From the NCBI GenBank assembly GCA_035771165.1, contig JAWNZC010000178.1, positions 946,001 through 1,010,000 on the forward strand: 64,000 nucleotides of DNA, read 5' to 3'. Numbering within the stretch: position 1 is the first letter of the stretch; each line of letters starts with the position of its first letter. A program made the translations under genes and the position numbers. This document shows positions 45,785-58,804 of the stretch, piece by piece. This stretch comes from Paragorgia papillata. Taxonomy: Eukaryota; Cnidaria; Anthozoa; Scleralcyonacea; Coralliidae. The notes under the pieces were generated by a model. The model was not told the origin of the DNA and made no database searches. It saw only the letters and a program-made list of their open reading frames with translations.

Positions 45785-46165
45785 TTAATATCTAAAGGAA
45801 CAAGGAGAACTCACTCAGACAAGAAATAAATGATGTTGTTGCTATAACGACGAAGAAATGACATCAAAGGCACCGTAAACATAAGCTTAATATTGTACAA
45901 TGTTAGTAAGGATAAAAATCTTAAATCCCAACGCTCTGGAGTTTATAAAAACGAACCGAACACAAACCTAAAGTCTGTTCAAAAATCCTAGAGACCAACG
46001 ATTGCGTATATAAGTTGGCAGACTTTTTATATTTACAAAATATAGCATATTTACTTTTTCCCCCCACCTCACCCCCCCCTGTCAGGCATTTGACGTGAGG
46101 TCGGCATTTGAGGAAGATGACTTTTTATTGCTCCTGATAACTGTTTGTTTCTCTTTGTTGTCGAT
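45785..46165. promoter_or_regulatory. Short divergent promoter region CFAP119-like/UCK
   Basis: Only 381 bp separate the two start codons, and no dispersed repeat is evident in it, in contrast to nearly every other noncoding interval. A poly-pyrimidine stretch lies at about 46055-46080. The bidirectional promoter function is inferred from layout. Confidence 0.55.
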
Positions 46166-49100
46166 ATGCAGGAAGAAGCTAAGCCAAGAAGACCGTTTAT
46201 AATAGGCGTTGCTGGTGGATCGGCTTCGGGAAAGGTAAATTTATTTGGGTTTTTTCGGTTTTTCCAGAACACGAGAACCCTCTGTATTTTAAATATCTGT
46301 ATGTAGTTTGTAAACAATGTGACGCAGACTGATTTTGAAAATGATGTTGCTTCTGCTTCGATATCTGTTCTGCAGATTTGTGTTTTAATGAAACGAATTG
46401 AGTTTCTCGTTTTATTTTCTAGACATCTGTGTGCAATGCAATTTTAAAACGATTCGGAGAAGAGGAGAAATCGGCGGACAATCGGGATATTCTAATTCTC
46501 TGTCAAAGTAACTTCTATAAAGTTGATGAAAATCTGTCGAATAGAGATGTCGATGAAGAGGAAGAACTGAACTACGATCATCCAGGTTAGGATTGTATAT
46601 TATTGATACTCTTCTAGAGCTTTCAAGTACAAATTTGAGTAGGATATGAGCTGAGCTAAAGTAATGTAGCAGAAACTAATCAAATATAAATAATTTTAGT
46701 TGTTGGTGTCGATTTTAAATCTTTCCAAGTACACTGGCTATTTCTAGAATTATTCTGTGTTTTTATACTGTAAAACAATTTTTAGAACAATTTTTGATGA
46801 AATACATTTATAATCATATACTGTTAATCAGCTGTGCTTGAACCTGTAAATAATTTTAAAAGGCTTATTTAACTTCCAAAATTGTTACCTGTTGGTAGTT
46901 TCTAGCAAAATCAGAACTGATTCAGTTTGTTAAAAGTAGATCAAGTACCACAGGGAAGCTTTATTTTTGATAAGCTTATTTTTTTATTATTTTTGAGCTC
47001 TCATTATTACACTACTCCAAAATAATTATCCAGTCAAATATCTAACTTAGTAACAAATATATTTGCTTCACAAGCTTTGGACAAGCTGCACAAAGTATTA
47101 AATATGTCTAGACCAATCTAGGAAATATTTATATAAGACTCAAATTTCAATATAAATCCACTCCTGCCTACGCCAGCCAAGAATGACTTCTTATATTGGT
47201 TTACTCTGTCTATAAATTGATTAACCCATTCTTGCCTGAGCCTGCCAAAAATGTCCCATTTCATTGTTTTACTCTGTCTTAAGCCCCGCACAGATGACCA
47301 GATGAACACGTTTTTTCCCAACAATTTTCCTTGACAAGTTATAATTGCTCGTGTGTACGGTTGGACAAGTTTTCCTTGACGGCAATGATCGCGTAATAAG
47401 CTTAGGAGATGATCTTGTCAAGTTTTCCTTGACGACTATACACAGGAACAAATTTCCTTGTTCGAAAGCTGGCGTGACCAGTTTTTGAACAAGGCTCCTT
47501 GTCAAGGGAAAACTTGTCAATTTGTGTCGTACACACGAACAAATAAAACTTGTCAAGGAAAACTTGGTCGTCTGTGCGGGGCTTTACAGTTGTGGTAATA
47601 GAAGCGTTCTGAAAAATGTTGAGCAGTTCATTAATTCCTAACTATTACCAATTCATTTGATAAGTTCATCGAAAAACTGCTAACTTCCTCGAAATGTTGC
47701 CAACTTCCTGGTATTATATTTTATATAAGAAAGTTTGTAGTCTTACACCACGTTATGAATTTTTTTATTAATTTCTAATAGAAATTAAAGCTTGAAACAA
47801 CATATTCCTGGTATTAGCTTGGGAATTGACCAATCACGTTCTGCTTAGTAATTAAGTAATCAATAGGATGAAAGCAGGAAGTGTAAAGTAGTTTGAATTG
47901 GCAATTTGTCAACAAACTTCATCAACTATTTGAGGAACTCATCAAATTAATTGGTAAAACTTATGAAATGAATTTTCAGAATGCTTCTATTACCACAACA
48001 GTTATGCCAGCTGATTGTACCCATTAATAAGAAAAAATTGGCCATCAGACATCCTACTAAGACCGTAATGGGTTAAGCTTGATGTTCAGACACTTAGACA
48101 TTTTCAACAGACATATATTTTTTTTACTGTTACCACAATACTTATAATAATTGACATGTCTGACAAAGTGCAACAGCTATATTTTTATAATTGTACTGTA
48201 GTACCCAAACTTCCAGCTTGCTATTGTATTATTTTAATCAATGAAAGAAATTTAATTTAATTATTTTAACTATATTTGGTCATACCTGTACCACATTGTG
48301 TTTATCACATACCTAAATAATTTATCTACATGCCCAGGCACACACAAACATGTTTGTACATATTGCATTGGGGGTGGAGAAGGTTGATTTCTTTGGTTGA
48401 AATCTGAGCACAAAAAATGTTTTTCTGCCACTTTTTTTCTGCCACAAAACTATTGTATTGTACAAGTTTAGTTGAACTTGAAAAACCATCAGAGATCTGC
48501 ACCTTTTCTTCTTGTGTCCTGATCTTTCATACTTTCAATTGACACTTCTCAAATTTGTTTCAGTAAGCACAAACAATGGCTTGAATTAAATTGAGGTTGG
48601 ATATGAAATATAACAGTAAATGAATTACGATCTCGTCATGGACATTGAAGTGAACTCAGGAAGTGTCTATTGACAGCGTTTTACACTTATTTATTTGTAT
48701 ACCCTGCGAGCAGAGCCTTCTTTTCCTTATTTCTTCACTGAGAGAGAGGAAGAAAAGTAGGCTCTGTCTGCTGTATTCGTGTTTGGCTTAGTCCAAGATT
48801 TCGGATGAAGTAACCCGTTTAACTAGTTCTCGTTTTGTTTTCTGCTCTAATTGGGACTGGGTTCGAGATTGTAACCAAGCAACTGACATGCATGCACAAT
48901 GGAAACCAGTCACAAATACAGCAGAGGCTTCTTTTCTTCCTCTCTCTCAGTGAAGAAATAAGGAAAAGAAGGCTCTGATCGCAGGGTAATTTGTATATTG
49001 TTAGTTATTAAGCGCCAATTTATATTAGCTAGATAAATTGGGATTAATAAGAAGCTACATCTTAATACTCTCGTGCAATAGCGCAGTTATTACATTTTCT

Positions 49101-52100
49101 GCATTATGTCACTTTTATTGCTCTTAGCAATTTGGCAAAAACAAGGTATTAAAAAAAAAAGGAGTGCATGCACAAGTTATCTAATACGATTTAATTAAAA
49201 AAACTCTACTAATAAAGAAATCGGGGTGGAAAGTGGTGTCCCCTCAGCCACACTTCGCCCACGGTGAAGCACACACCGGCGACAGAGAGCAAGGTCCATA
49301 ACGGTGAGTGCCCTTACCTTCACCCTGATCTTCGCTTCTTTTGGTCACTTCACCACGTGGAAGCCCGGCTGGGACATGAGAGCAAGGTCCATAACAGTGA
49401 GGGCCCTTACTCTCACTCTGACTTTCGCTTCTCCAGCTTTTTCTGGGGGCCCTTACCTCCAGAAAACCGCACTTTCCTGTCACCCAAAAAATTATCCACA
49501 AAGATTTGCGTGACTTATTAATATTATTTATGTTATTGTTATTAGATGCTTTTGATGATGAATTGATAAAGAACACGTTGTACAAGCTAAAGCAAGGTCA
49601 AACAGTCAAGACACCCGTCTATGACCCAAAAACATATTCTAGGTTTGTACACTTGTATGACATCTTGCAGGCTTATCACTAAGCAGTGTGATAACCACAC
49701 GTGCATGCCTTGGCACATGCCTGAAGAACATCATTCTTCAGGTGATGTCATCAAAATGGCAGGGTTCTGCCCAGGAGCATACAAGTGAGAGGTACCTACA
49801 GGCCCGGGGGCTCAAACCCCCCCCTGAGAATATGTGAAAATTAGTAATCTGAAAATGATATTTTCCAAATGTGAGCAAGTGAAATTCATAATTCTTTACA
49901 TCATGTGTCTCACACTTTTGTCAGACTAAATATTACTATTAAGTATTAAGTACTTATTTATTATATATTTATATACATGCTAGGGCATGCTAGAATATAC
50001 AACATGACGAATTCTCTACGTAAAGTTAGGGCAAGGTTTCCTGCGTATGTTCTACGACTATCAACGCTGGTGTATCATCTTACAGGCATTAATAAACAAA
50101 GTGCAAAGTGATTAGCGCCTTACCCAAGTATCAGACAAACCCTGAATGGTAGACCTTTACCTACGTATACCATATATTGATTGTCCTTGTTGGTTCATAT
50201 ATCTGTGGACTCTGACCATGATCATTTATATTCATGATTCTTAGAAATCTTCCTTGGTAATGTGTGAACATCTATGAAATTAAATATAATATGCAAATAC
50301 AGTACCATTAAACTATTATATATTTTTTGTTAAATATAGGAAGCCACAGTTTGTGACTACACAACCTCCAAAAGTTATTCTCTTTGAAGGAATCTTAGTT
50401 CTGTATAACAAGGAAATCAGAGATTTGTTGGATATGAAACTTTTTGTTGACTGTGATTCTGACACAAGACTATCAAGAAGAGGTAATTTTTGGCTATTTT
50501 TGTATAATTGTTCTATTTGGTATAAAACTACTGCCTTGTCAGTCAGTGGGTTCTGGTCTTGCCACAATCTTCACTACCACCACCACTGTACTTTCACTGC
50601 ACCACTACTACTACCCTGTACCACCACTACTACTACCCTGTACCACCACTACTACCCTGTACCACCACTACTACCCTGTACCACCACTACTACTACCCTG
50701 TACCACCACTACTACTACCCTGTACCACCACTACTACTACCCTGTACCACCACTACTACTACCCTGTACCACCACTACTACCCTGTACCACCACTACTAC
50801 CCTGTCTGTACCACCACTGGATCACCACTACTAATATACCACCACCTGTACTACCACTGGATCACCACTGTACTACCATAGCACCACCAGTGGACCACCA
50901 CTGTACTACTTTTATACCACCACTGTACTACTATTATACCACCACTGTACTACTATTATACCACCACTGTACTACTATTATACCACCACTGTACTACTAT
51001 TATACCACCACTGTACTACTATTATACCACCACTGTACTACTATTATACCACCACTGCACTACTGTTATACCACCACTGCACTACTGTTATACCACCACT
51101 GCACTACTGTTATACCACCACTGCACTACTGTTATACCACCACTGCACTACTGTTATACCACCACTGCACTACTGTTATACCACCACTGCACTACTGTTA
51201 TACCACCACTGTACTACTGTTATACCACCACTGCACTACTATTATACCACCACTGCACTACTGTTATACCACCACTGCACTACTATTATACCACCACTGC
51301 ACTACTATTATACCACCACTGCACTACTGTTATACCACCACTGTACTACTATTATACCACCACTGTACTACTATTATACCACCACTGCACTACTATTATA
51401 CCACCACTGCACTACTATTATACCACCACTACTAGTACCACTATTATACCACCACTACTAGTACCACTCCACCACCACTGCACTACCACTCCACCAATAC
51501 TTACTACCACTGTATCAATACTTACTACCACTGTATCAATACTTACTACTGTACCACTACTGTACCACCACTACTATCACTGTACCACCACTACTACACT
51601 ACTACCACTGTACCATTACTACCACCCTTGTACCACTGCACTACCACTGTACCAACACTTACTACCACTGTGTCAATACTTACTACTATACCACCACTAT
51701 CACTGTATCACCACTACTACCACTGTACTACCCCTGTACCATTACTACCACCCCTGTACCACTACTACCACCCCTGTACCACTACTACCACCCCTGTACC
51801 ACTACTACCACCCCTGTACCACTAGTACCACTGTACCACTACTACCCCTGTACCACTACTACCCCTGTACCACTATTAATACTGCACTACTGCTGTACCA
51901 CCCTATTACCACTGCACCACCACTACTACTATCACTGTACCACTATTAATACTACACTACTGCTGTACCACCCTATTACCACTGCACCACCACTACTACT
52001 ACCACTGTACCACTATAACTGTACCACTATTAATACTGCACTACTGCTGTACCACCCTATTACCACTGCACCACAACTACTACTACAACTGTACCAGTAT

Positions 52101-54492
52101 AACTGTACCACTATAACTGCTACTACTGTACTACCACCACTACTACCACTGTACTACCACCACTATCACTACCACCACTGTATCACCACTACTACCACTG
52201 TACTACCACTGTACCACCACTGTACCACCTACTACTACCACTGTACCACCACTACTACCACTGTACCACCACTACTACTACTGTACCACCACTACTACTA
52301 CTGTACCACCACTACTACTACTGTACCACCACTACTACTACTGTACCACCACTACTATTACTACTGTACTACCACTATACTACCACTACTACTACTGTAC
52401 TACCACTACTACTACTGTACTACCACTACTACTACTGTACCACCACTACTACTACTGTACCACCACTACTACTACTGTACCACCACTACTACTACTGTAC
52501 CACCACTACTACCACTGTACCACCACTACTACTACCACTGTATCACTATAACTGTACCACTATAACTGCTACTACTGTACTACCACTACTACTGTAGCAC
52601 GGGGCACCACTACTACCACTGTACTACCACTACTACTACTGTACCACCACTACTACTACTGTACCACCACTACTACTACTGTACCACCACTACTACTACT
52701 GTACCACCACTACTACTACTGTACCACCACTACTACTACTGTACCACCACTACTACTACTGTACCACCACTACTACTACTGTACCACCACTACTACTACT
52801 GTACCACCACTACTACTACTGTACCACCACTACTACCACTGTACCACCACTACTACTACCACTGTACCACCACTACTACTACCACTGTACCACCACTACT
52901 ACTACCACTGTACCACTATAACTGCTACTACTGTACTACCACTACTACTACCACTGTACTACCACCACTGTATCACTACCACTACCACTGTACCACCACT
53001 ACTACTACTGTACCACCACTACTACTACTACTGTACCACCACTACTACTACTACTGTACCACCACTACTACTACTGTACTACCTACTACTACTGTACTAC
53101 CTACTACTACTGTACTACCTACTACTACTGTACTACCTACTACTACTGTACTACCTACTACTACTGTACTACCACTACTACTGTACTACCACTACTGTAC
53201 TACCACTACTACCAATGTACTACCATTACTACCACTGTACTACCATTACTACCACTGTACTACCATTACTACCACTGTACCACCACTACTACCACTGTAC
53301 CACCACTACTACCACTGTACCACCACTACTACTGCACTACTACCACTGTACAACCACTACTACCATTGTACTACTACCACTGTACAACCACTACTACCAT
53401 TGTACTACTACCATTCTTACTACTACCACTGTACCACCACCACTACTAGTCTAAGGCTACCAGTCAATCTCTGGTTACGGATGTATGTAAAAACCTATGG
53501 CATTTTACAGACTCATTTTCATTCAACTGTTTTAGTTATGAAAGACACACAAGAGCATGGAAGAGATTTGGATACTGTCTTAAGTACTTATACTGAATTG
53601 GTTAAACCTGCGTTTGAAGAATTCTGCTTGCCGGTAAGCAACATGTCTGTATTGTGATACTTGTTATTAAAATGCAACGTGAAGTTTTTAGCGGCGAATA
53701 ACTGCTCAATAAATTCATGTTATTCTGTTACCATTACGGACCGACAAATCTTTTCGACATCTTTTCGTCCTTGAAACTTCATATACGGGTATTAAGAGAT
53801 TATTAACCGAGAACGAGGTCTGTACGGGAAAATATCAGCCCGACGTCTTGACAGTACGGACCGAGCTGCAGGCGAGGTTCGTACAAAAAAGGCCGAGGTC
53901 TGATATTTTCCCGTACAGACCGAGTAAACGAGGTTAATAAAGCGTTTATTATATGGCTATTTCAAGTTTTTCGATAATTATTGTATCAAACTTAGTGTGA
54001 AAACATTAGAAATTCACGCGAGCAAAATCAACATCCGGGACAGCGGTCCGGATACGGAAAAAGACGGACCGTGGTCCGGATACGCATTTTTACGGACCTT
54101 GCGTTGACCAATCAGAACTCAGGATATTACAAAGCCATATAATAATGATTATTATTACATGGATTTGTAATGTCCTGAGTTCTGATTGATCAACGCACGG
54201 TCCGTAAAAATGCGTATCTGGACCATGGTCCGTCGTTTTCTGAGTCCAGACTGTTCTCCGGATGTTGATTTCGCTGGCGTGAATTTCTAAGGTTTTCCCA
54301 CTAAGTTTGATACAGTTACTGTACAGGAAAATATCAGAGCTTTGTCTTTTTTGTACGAACCTTGCATGCGACTTGGTCCGTACTGTCAAAACCTCGGTCT
54401 GTTTGAAACGCTTGGGTTTGTTTTAAAAGTAGGAAACGGGATAGCTATAGCTTTGTAAGAATTGCGTTCATTTTTTTTGCGTTTCTAAAGCC

Positions 54493-54551
<59 letters not shown>

Positions 54552-54604
54552 GCCCTTGTCTGCCCTTGTCTGCCCTTGTCTGCCCTTGTCTGCCCTTGTC
54601 TGCC

Positions 54605-54660
<56 letters not shown>

Positions 54661-56835
54661 GAGTAAAGTGAAAAACTGGCAAACTACCGAGATTTATAGT
54701 TTCGAAAAACGGAATACCGACGTTTGTTTGTTTGTTGAAGCTTTTTTATCATGTTTTAGACAAAGAAGTATGCAGATGTAATTATTCCGAGAGGCTGTAA
54801 TAATTTAGGTATGTAATGATATTCATATTAGTTGTGAAGCAATGCACCGCATGTTCATGGCTCTCTTTGTTTCCAGAATATCTCAATAATGTATCACACT
54901 CTAAAGCTGTATTTCTAGTCGGCGTACAATCTCGAGCCCTCGACTTTTCTGTTGAACAAATTGAATAGTTTTTCCATGTCGTTATACATGGAAACTCACC
55001 AGACAAAAGAAAAAAGTCAAGAGCGTAATCCGTGGGCTGTGTATCTGATTCTTAAGTCGTGTATATTTTACTCTGGTTTTATCCGTCACGCGGAAAATCC
55101 ACTGATAAAAAAGGGTTAATGTCAGTTTCATGCAGTGCTGTAAAAGTTGCGTAATTTTTGTAACTAGTTACAGTTACATCGTTAGAAAAGTAACTAGTTG
55201 CCGATAAAAGCTACAATGAAAAGAAAGTAACTAGTTACAGTTACAAAGTTACTTCAAAAATGTTGTAACTAGTTACAAAGTTACATTCCTTTGTCCATGT
55301 TACTAGAATCAACAAAGAAACTACTGGTTTTTAGATGCCAGTACCATAATTATGTTTTTACAGCTAAATGCCTAACTATAGTTGTCACTAAGCAGAAATA
55401 GTCAAATGTGTACATAATGTACCTTTATTATTATATGAAACCCATTTTTATCAAGAAAGAATGATATCCTCAACTGAATATCAGTAACTATACTAGTCAC
55501 ATTTTTGAACCAAATATTGAAACTAGTTACAGTTCTTTAAAAAAGTAACTAGGTTATAGTTACTTCTTCAAAAAGTAACTAGTTATAGTTACAGTTACTT
55601 CTTCAGAAAAAGTAACTAGTTTCAGTTACAGTTACTTAAAAATGTAACTAGTTACTTGTAACGAAGTTACTCACAGCACTGGTTTCATGTCAAGGGCTGA
55701 CCATAGACCAACTCATTGTATTTTGCTAAGTGAAAAGGTGGTACACTACCGAGAATAGTTCTCATAACGAAATACTGACGTTTCGAGCGGAGCTCTGTGG
55801 GCTATTTACCATGCACGTTTTCATTTTGCTCTATCTAAAACACTACCTACGTTAGGCGCAGCAGTCTACTGTAGTTTATTACTCTCAGTATAGAAATTTT
55901 GACATTCGGTTAAATGCGGTAAAGTTGTATTCGGCACAATCTTAAACGTATGCACATTTCTCAATTATAGACCTTGGAGCGAGGGGTATTCCATAAAAGA
56001 TTACCCCGAGGGATGAAATGACCCTAGGGCGAAAGTGAGGGGTCTATACTAATATAAACCTAAAATAGGTCAATTTATGCGCATTCTGTTCATTTATGCC
56101 CATTCTGTCAATTTATGCCCATTCTCCTCCTTTCAGCACTTCCTTGCGATAGTAATTTCTAGTTATACATGTTTTCGTAAGTGATGTTTCTTTTCAAATC
56201 ATGAAGCTACTTCAATCTCAACAAGAACCCTTTTATTCCTCGCGGTGACGTAGGCGAACGGGATATTCGAATTTCGAATACCCTGGTGACGTACGCTAGC
56301 CGAGGTATTCGAATACCCTCGTGACGTAGGCGAGCGGGAGTATTCGAATACTCTGGTGACGTAGGCGAGCGGGGATATTCGAGTTTTGAATACCCTGGTG
56401 ACGTAGGCGAGCGGGAGTATTCGAATACTCTGGTGACGTAGGCGAGCGGGAGTATTCGAATACCCTGGTGACGTAGGCGAGCGGGAGTATTCGAGTACCC
56501 TGGTGACGTAGGCGAACGGGGGTATTCGAATACTCTGGTGACGTAGGCCAGCTGGATATTCGAGGTCTGGTTGGGCTATTCATAAAAATATCATTGACAC
56601 GTGGTAAATATATCTAACTCTCTGATTGGATAACTTAACCGTGAGGTATAATATATGTACTTAATATGTACTTTAAAATATCACAGTTGCAATGGACGTT
56701 ATTATCAGACATATCCAAGACCTTCTAACAGGCGATGACGTAGACAGACGAAAAGCACGAGTTAGTGAAAACAGCAAAAGAACTCGTCCACGAAAGCGTT
56801 CTGAGTCCAGTAGCATTGGAAACCGTCCGCATTAG
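46166..56835 (+). CDS. Uridine-cytidine kinase family protein with altered active site
   Basis: Seven exons: 46166-46234, 46423-46585, 49546-49642, 50340-50482, 53536-53633, 54760-54808 and 56687-56835; one 255-residue frame (UCK2 is 261). P-loop [12 protein letters not shown] (Lys23). [57 protein letters not shown] and IIPRGCNN identify the UCK family, which phosphorylates uridine and cytidine in salvage. Odd: the family Gln-Asp-Ser-Phe-Tyr is QSNFY here (Ser52 for the catalytic Asp), and Tyr108 replaces the uracil-contacting His. [11 protein letters not shown] shows Lys and His at two substrate-binding Arg positions. The frame is otherwise intact. The sequence before the ATG (ATATGCAG) could also be a splice acceptor, so the first residues are uncertain. 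Confidence 0.92.
47275..47586. mobile_element. MITE, AAGCCCCGCACAGA ends
   Basis: AAGCCCCGCACAGATGACCA at the left and its near-complement TGGTCGTCTGTGCGGGGCTT at the right, with many TTTTCCTTGAC / GTCAAGGAAAA repeats inside. UCK intron 2. Confidence 0.85.
47590..48003. mobile_element. Foldback element, GTTGTGGTAATAGAAGC ends
   Basis: GTTGTGGTAATAGAAGCGTT and AATGCTTCTATTACCACAAC are inverted. Inner arms ATTACCAATTCATTTGAT pair with ATCAAATTAATTGGTAAA. Directly adjoins the previous element. Confidence 0.8.
48698..48988. mobile_element. MITE, TACCCTGCGA...CAGAGCCTTC ends
   Basis: ~55-bp inverted ends containing CAGAGCCTTCTTTTCC and CTTCACTGAGAGAGAGGAAG. Unique centre of about 150 bp. UCK intron 2. 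Confidence 0.85.
49230..49490. repeat. Duplicated GAGAGCAAGGTCCATAAC block
   Basis: Two diverged ~110-bp tandem copies (from about 49283 and 49378), each with AGCAAGGTCCATAAC(G/A)GTGAG, GCCCTTAC and CTTCGCTTCT. This gives open frames on both strands with no recognised domain. I treat it as a repeat. It lies 55 bp before UCK exon 3. Confidence 0.6.
49757..50142. mobile_element. Dispersed repeat (copy 1)
   Basis: Shares long near-identity with about 57998-58348 in the same orientation, for example AAAATTAGTAATCTGAAAAT, TGAGCAAGTGAAATTCATAA, GGGCATGCTAGAATATAC. UCK intron 3. Confidence 0.8.
50560..53450. repeat. ~2.9-kb ACCACTACTACTGT microsatellite in a UCK intron
   Basis: Near-continuous arrays of ACCACTACTACTGT, CACCACTGTACTACTATTAT and related trinucleotide-multiple units between UCK exons 4 and 5, filling about 95% of a 3.05-kb intron. 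Successive blocks are homogenised for different unit variants. The apparent 360-residue open frame is an artefact of units divisible by three. Confidence 0.95.
53780..54420. mobile_element. Imperfect foldback element in UCK intron 5
   Basis: Arms such as AATTCACGCGAGCAAAATCA pair with TGATTTCGCTGGCGTGAATT, and GGGAAAATATCAG with CAGGAAAATATCAG-type complements; the centre carries CAGGATATTACAAAGCC. Contains GCGGTCCGGATAC motifs like the insertion at 35591. Confidence 0.65.
54490..54660. repeat. (TCTG)n with internal TCTGCCCTTG decamer array
   Basis: Two TCTG tetranucleotide blocks flank about six copies of TCTGCCCTTG. UCK intron 5, about 100 bp before exon 6. Confidence 0.95.
55133..55681. 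mobile_element. Nonautonomous hAT element with perfect 8-bp TSD
   Basis: Begins CAGTGCTGTAAAAGTTGCGT and ends GTTACTCACAGCACTG. Flanked by identical GTTTCATG at 55125-55132 and 55682-55689. The interior is packed with AGTAACTAGTTAC motifs in both orientations. No transposase frame. A young insertion in UCK intron 6; a fragment of the same family is at 27604. Confidence 0.93.
56235..56575. repeat. ~35-bp minisatellite
   Basis: About nine units of GTGACGTAGGCGAGCGGG followed by a GTATTCGAATACCC palindromic half, ending about 110 bp before UCK exon 7. CpG-rich compared with its surroundings. Confidence 0.9.
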
Positions 56836-57960
56836 GTTTCACAGATATTTATGAAGGATAGAGATCGAACTGCTTTATAGGAAAAAATATAATTATCTAG
56901 GCTCAATTTCCAGCCGCGTCCCGGTACTTACCTCCCCCGTAATCACGGCTTGACTCGTGAGCTTGTCCATTGTCGATTTACACCAATCACAAACGTGCCT
57001 GCACATTTTCAGCAGGCATATATTATTGGGATTATTGCATGAATTACCCCGTCAGTTTGAAATGGCAATCAATAGAGTGCTGATGAGTGAGGCATGCGAT
57101 CGCATTTTAGAAAGTTTAGGATTGATTGTACCCTGGTCCCAGAGGTCCTACAGGATTGGGGGTAAGTCACTTATATTTCAGTCAGCTTCAATGTTTTTTT
57201 TATATCGTGAAATTAATCCATGTAAAACGTCACATACAAATTCTGTGGCTCACGCGTCCAGCCGTCTCTCCGGGGAAGGTAAGTATACCGGGGCCCGGGT
57301 GACCGTTGAAAATCGAGCCTAATAATTATCCTGAAAAGAAAATATCTACCTTCAATAACTTATTGACCAAAGTCGAAGGTCTCGATTTTTAACTAATTGT
57401 AATTAAATAAAATTAAAAGTACACAATTTGTTGGTTTCACCATGTTTTATTTAAATTCTGAACTTTCGGCTCATATACGCACGTAAAATGCGCAAGCTGT
57501 TACAGACCTGCGAACGAGTTGTCACAGGCTGTTCCGAAATGATAATATAGCTCAAAGTCTTTTATTCGCTTCTGTAGCAACAAGAAGGCTTTATTTGTGC
57601 GAAATCTTCGTATTTTAGCCTTATTTCAAAAGTTGAAAAAATGGCGAAAATCGGCCAAAAAGTTAAGGGGTTAGCCTTTACTTTTTGACCGATTTTGGCC
57701 ATTTTTTCAAGCTTATCGCCATCCTACGCAATCCTGGCAAGTTCCCCCAGCAGTTTGGACCTTCAAAAGGTTAAAACTGCCGGGGAACTTGCCAGGATTG
57801 CGCGGGATGTGTCACGCGAGTTGGACTTCTGGTCGTATTTCTATTCTGTGGTGATGTGTTGTGACGTGTTTGTTTGCGTCAACATGTAATTAAACGGTGT
57901 TTTTGCGCGTGCGTATTGTGTGATTGCGTAAGTTTAAATACATACATGTAATTGTAATTA
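56836..57960. other. Downstream of UCK, no gene recognised
   Basis: AATAAA at 57406-57411 is a possible distal UCK poly(A) signal. At 57640-57715 an inverted repeat carries GGTTAGCCTTTACTTTTTGA, the same sequence as the satellite at 62.5-63.7 kb. At 57720-57890 are relatives of the 9.1-9.9 kb repeats (GGCAAGTTCCCC, AGTTGGACTTCTGGTCG). The open frame 56957-57322 shows no domain. Confidence 0.55.
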
Positions 57961-57963
57961 GAA

Positions 57964-58655
57964 CTTAGGCTACGTTTACACGGTACCGGACGAATTCGAG
58001 ACCCAGGGTTCTTCCCAGGAGCATGTGAATGCCGGGTACCTACAGGGGCTCAGCACCCCCACCCCCCTCCAAGAATATGTGAAAATTAGTAATCTGAAAA
58101 TGATATTTTCCAAATGTGAGCAAGTGAAATTCATAATCCTTTACATCATGTGTCTCACAATTTTGTCAGACTAAATATTACTATTAAGTGCTTATTTATT
58201 ATATATTTATATACATGTTAGGGCATGCTAGAATATACAGCATGACGAATTATCTACGTAAAGCTACCAACGCCGGTGTATCAGATTACAGGCATTGATA
58301 AACAAAGTGCGAAGTGATCAGCGCCTTACCCAAGTATCAGACAATCCAATCTGGCTTTGAAGGAATATCGTATTTAACCGAATCACAAGTCTGGTAGCTA
58401 ATAAATTGTGCGTTGTGGTGCTGAGTTTCACCAAATAATATTGTTTCAATAAAAAAAAATTCACCAAGGACAAAAAAATACAAAATGATGCATATTAATT
58501 AAAAGATATAAAAAATACAACACATGGGGTTTTCTTATTGCATATTTCGAGTGCCGGGCGGAAGGGTCCGTTTTGGCGTGAGTGCCGCCGCCGCCGCCCA
58601 GGTCTCTGCCCACGGTGGGCGGCGCGGTTCCGAATTCGTCCAGTACCGTGTAAAC
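57964..58655. mobile_element. ~690-bp TIR element with internal dispersed repeat
   Basis: ACGTTTACACGGTACCGGAC with GAATTCG at the left is matched by CGAATTCGTCCAGTACCGTG TAAACG at the right (58630-58656). The interior includes copy 2 of the 49757 repeat (57998-58348) and a GC-rich GCCGCCGCCGCC stretch. Confidence 0.75.
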
Positions 58656-58804
58656 GGGGTCTTGCTCTCTTAGATGTACAACTTGAGCTAGAGATTAGAG
58701 TGTTTAAAACGGAGTTGACCACGTGTCATTCAAAGATTTCCCTTCCTGGGGTATTGTCCGGTGGTTGTGGATTTCAATCGATTCTCGTATCTGTCGTGTG
58801 GCTC

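Noticed and set aside
49244..49585. Frames on both strands over the GAGAGCAAGGTCC block
   Set aside because: They result from a tandemly duplicated segment. The plus-strand frame does not join UCK exon 3, whose acceptor is at 49545.
50353..51435. 360-residue Thr/His/Tyr-rich open frame
   Set aside because: It begins as true UCK exon 4, reads through the splice donor at 50483 and continues into a trinucleotide-based microsatellite. Only 50340-50482 is coding.
56957..57322. 121-residue frame downstream of UCK
   Set aside because: No domain and no splice-supported partner exons were seen, and it lies in a repeat-rich gene-free region. Not supported as a gene.
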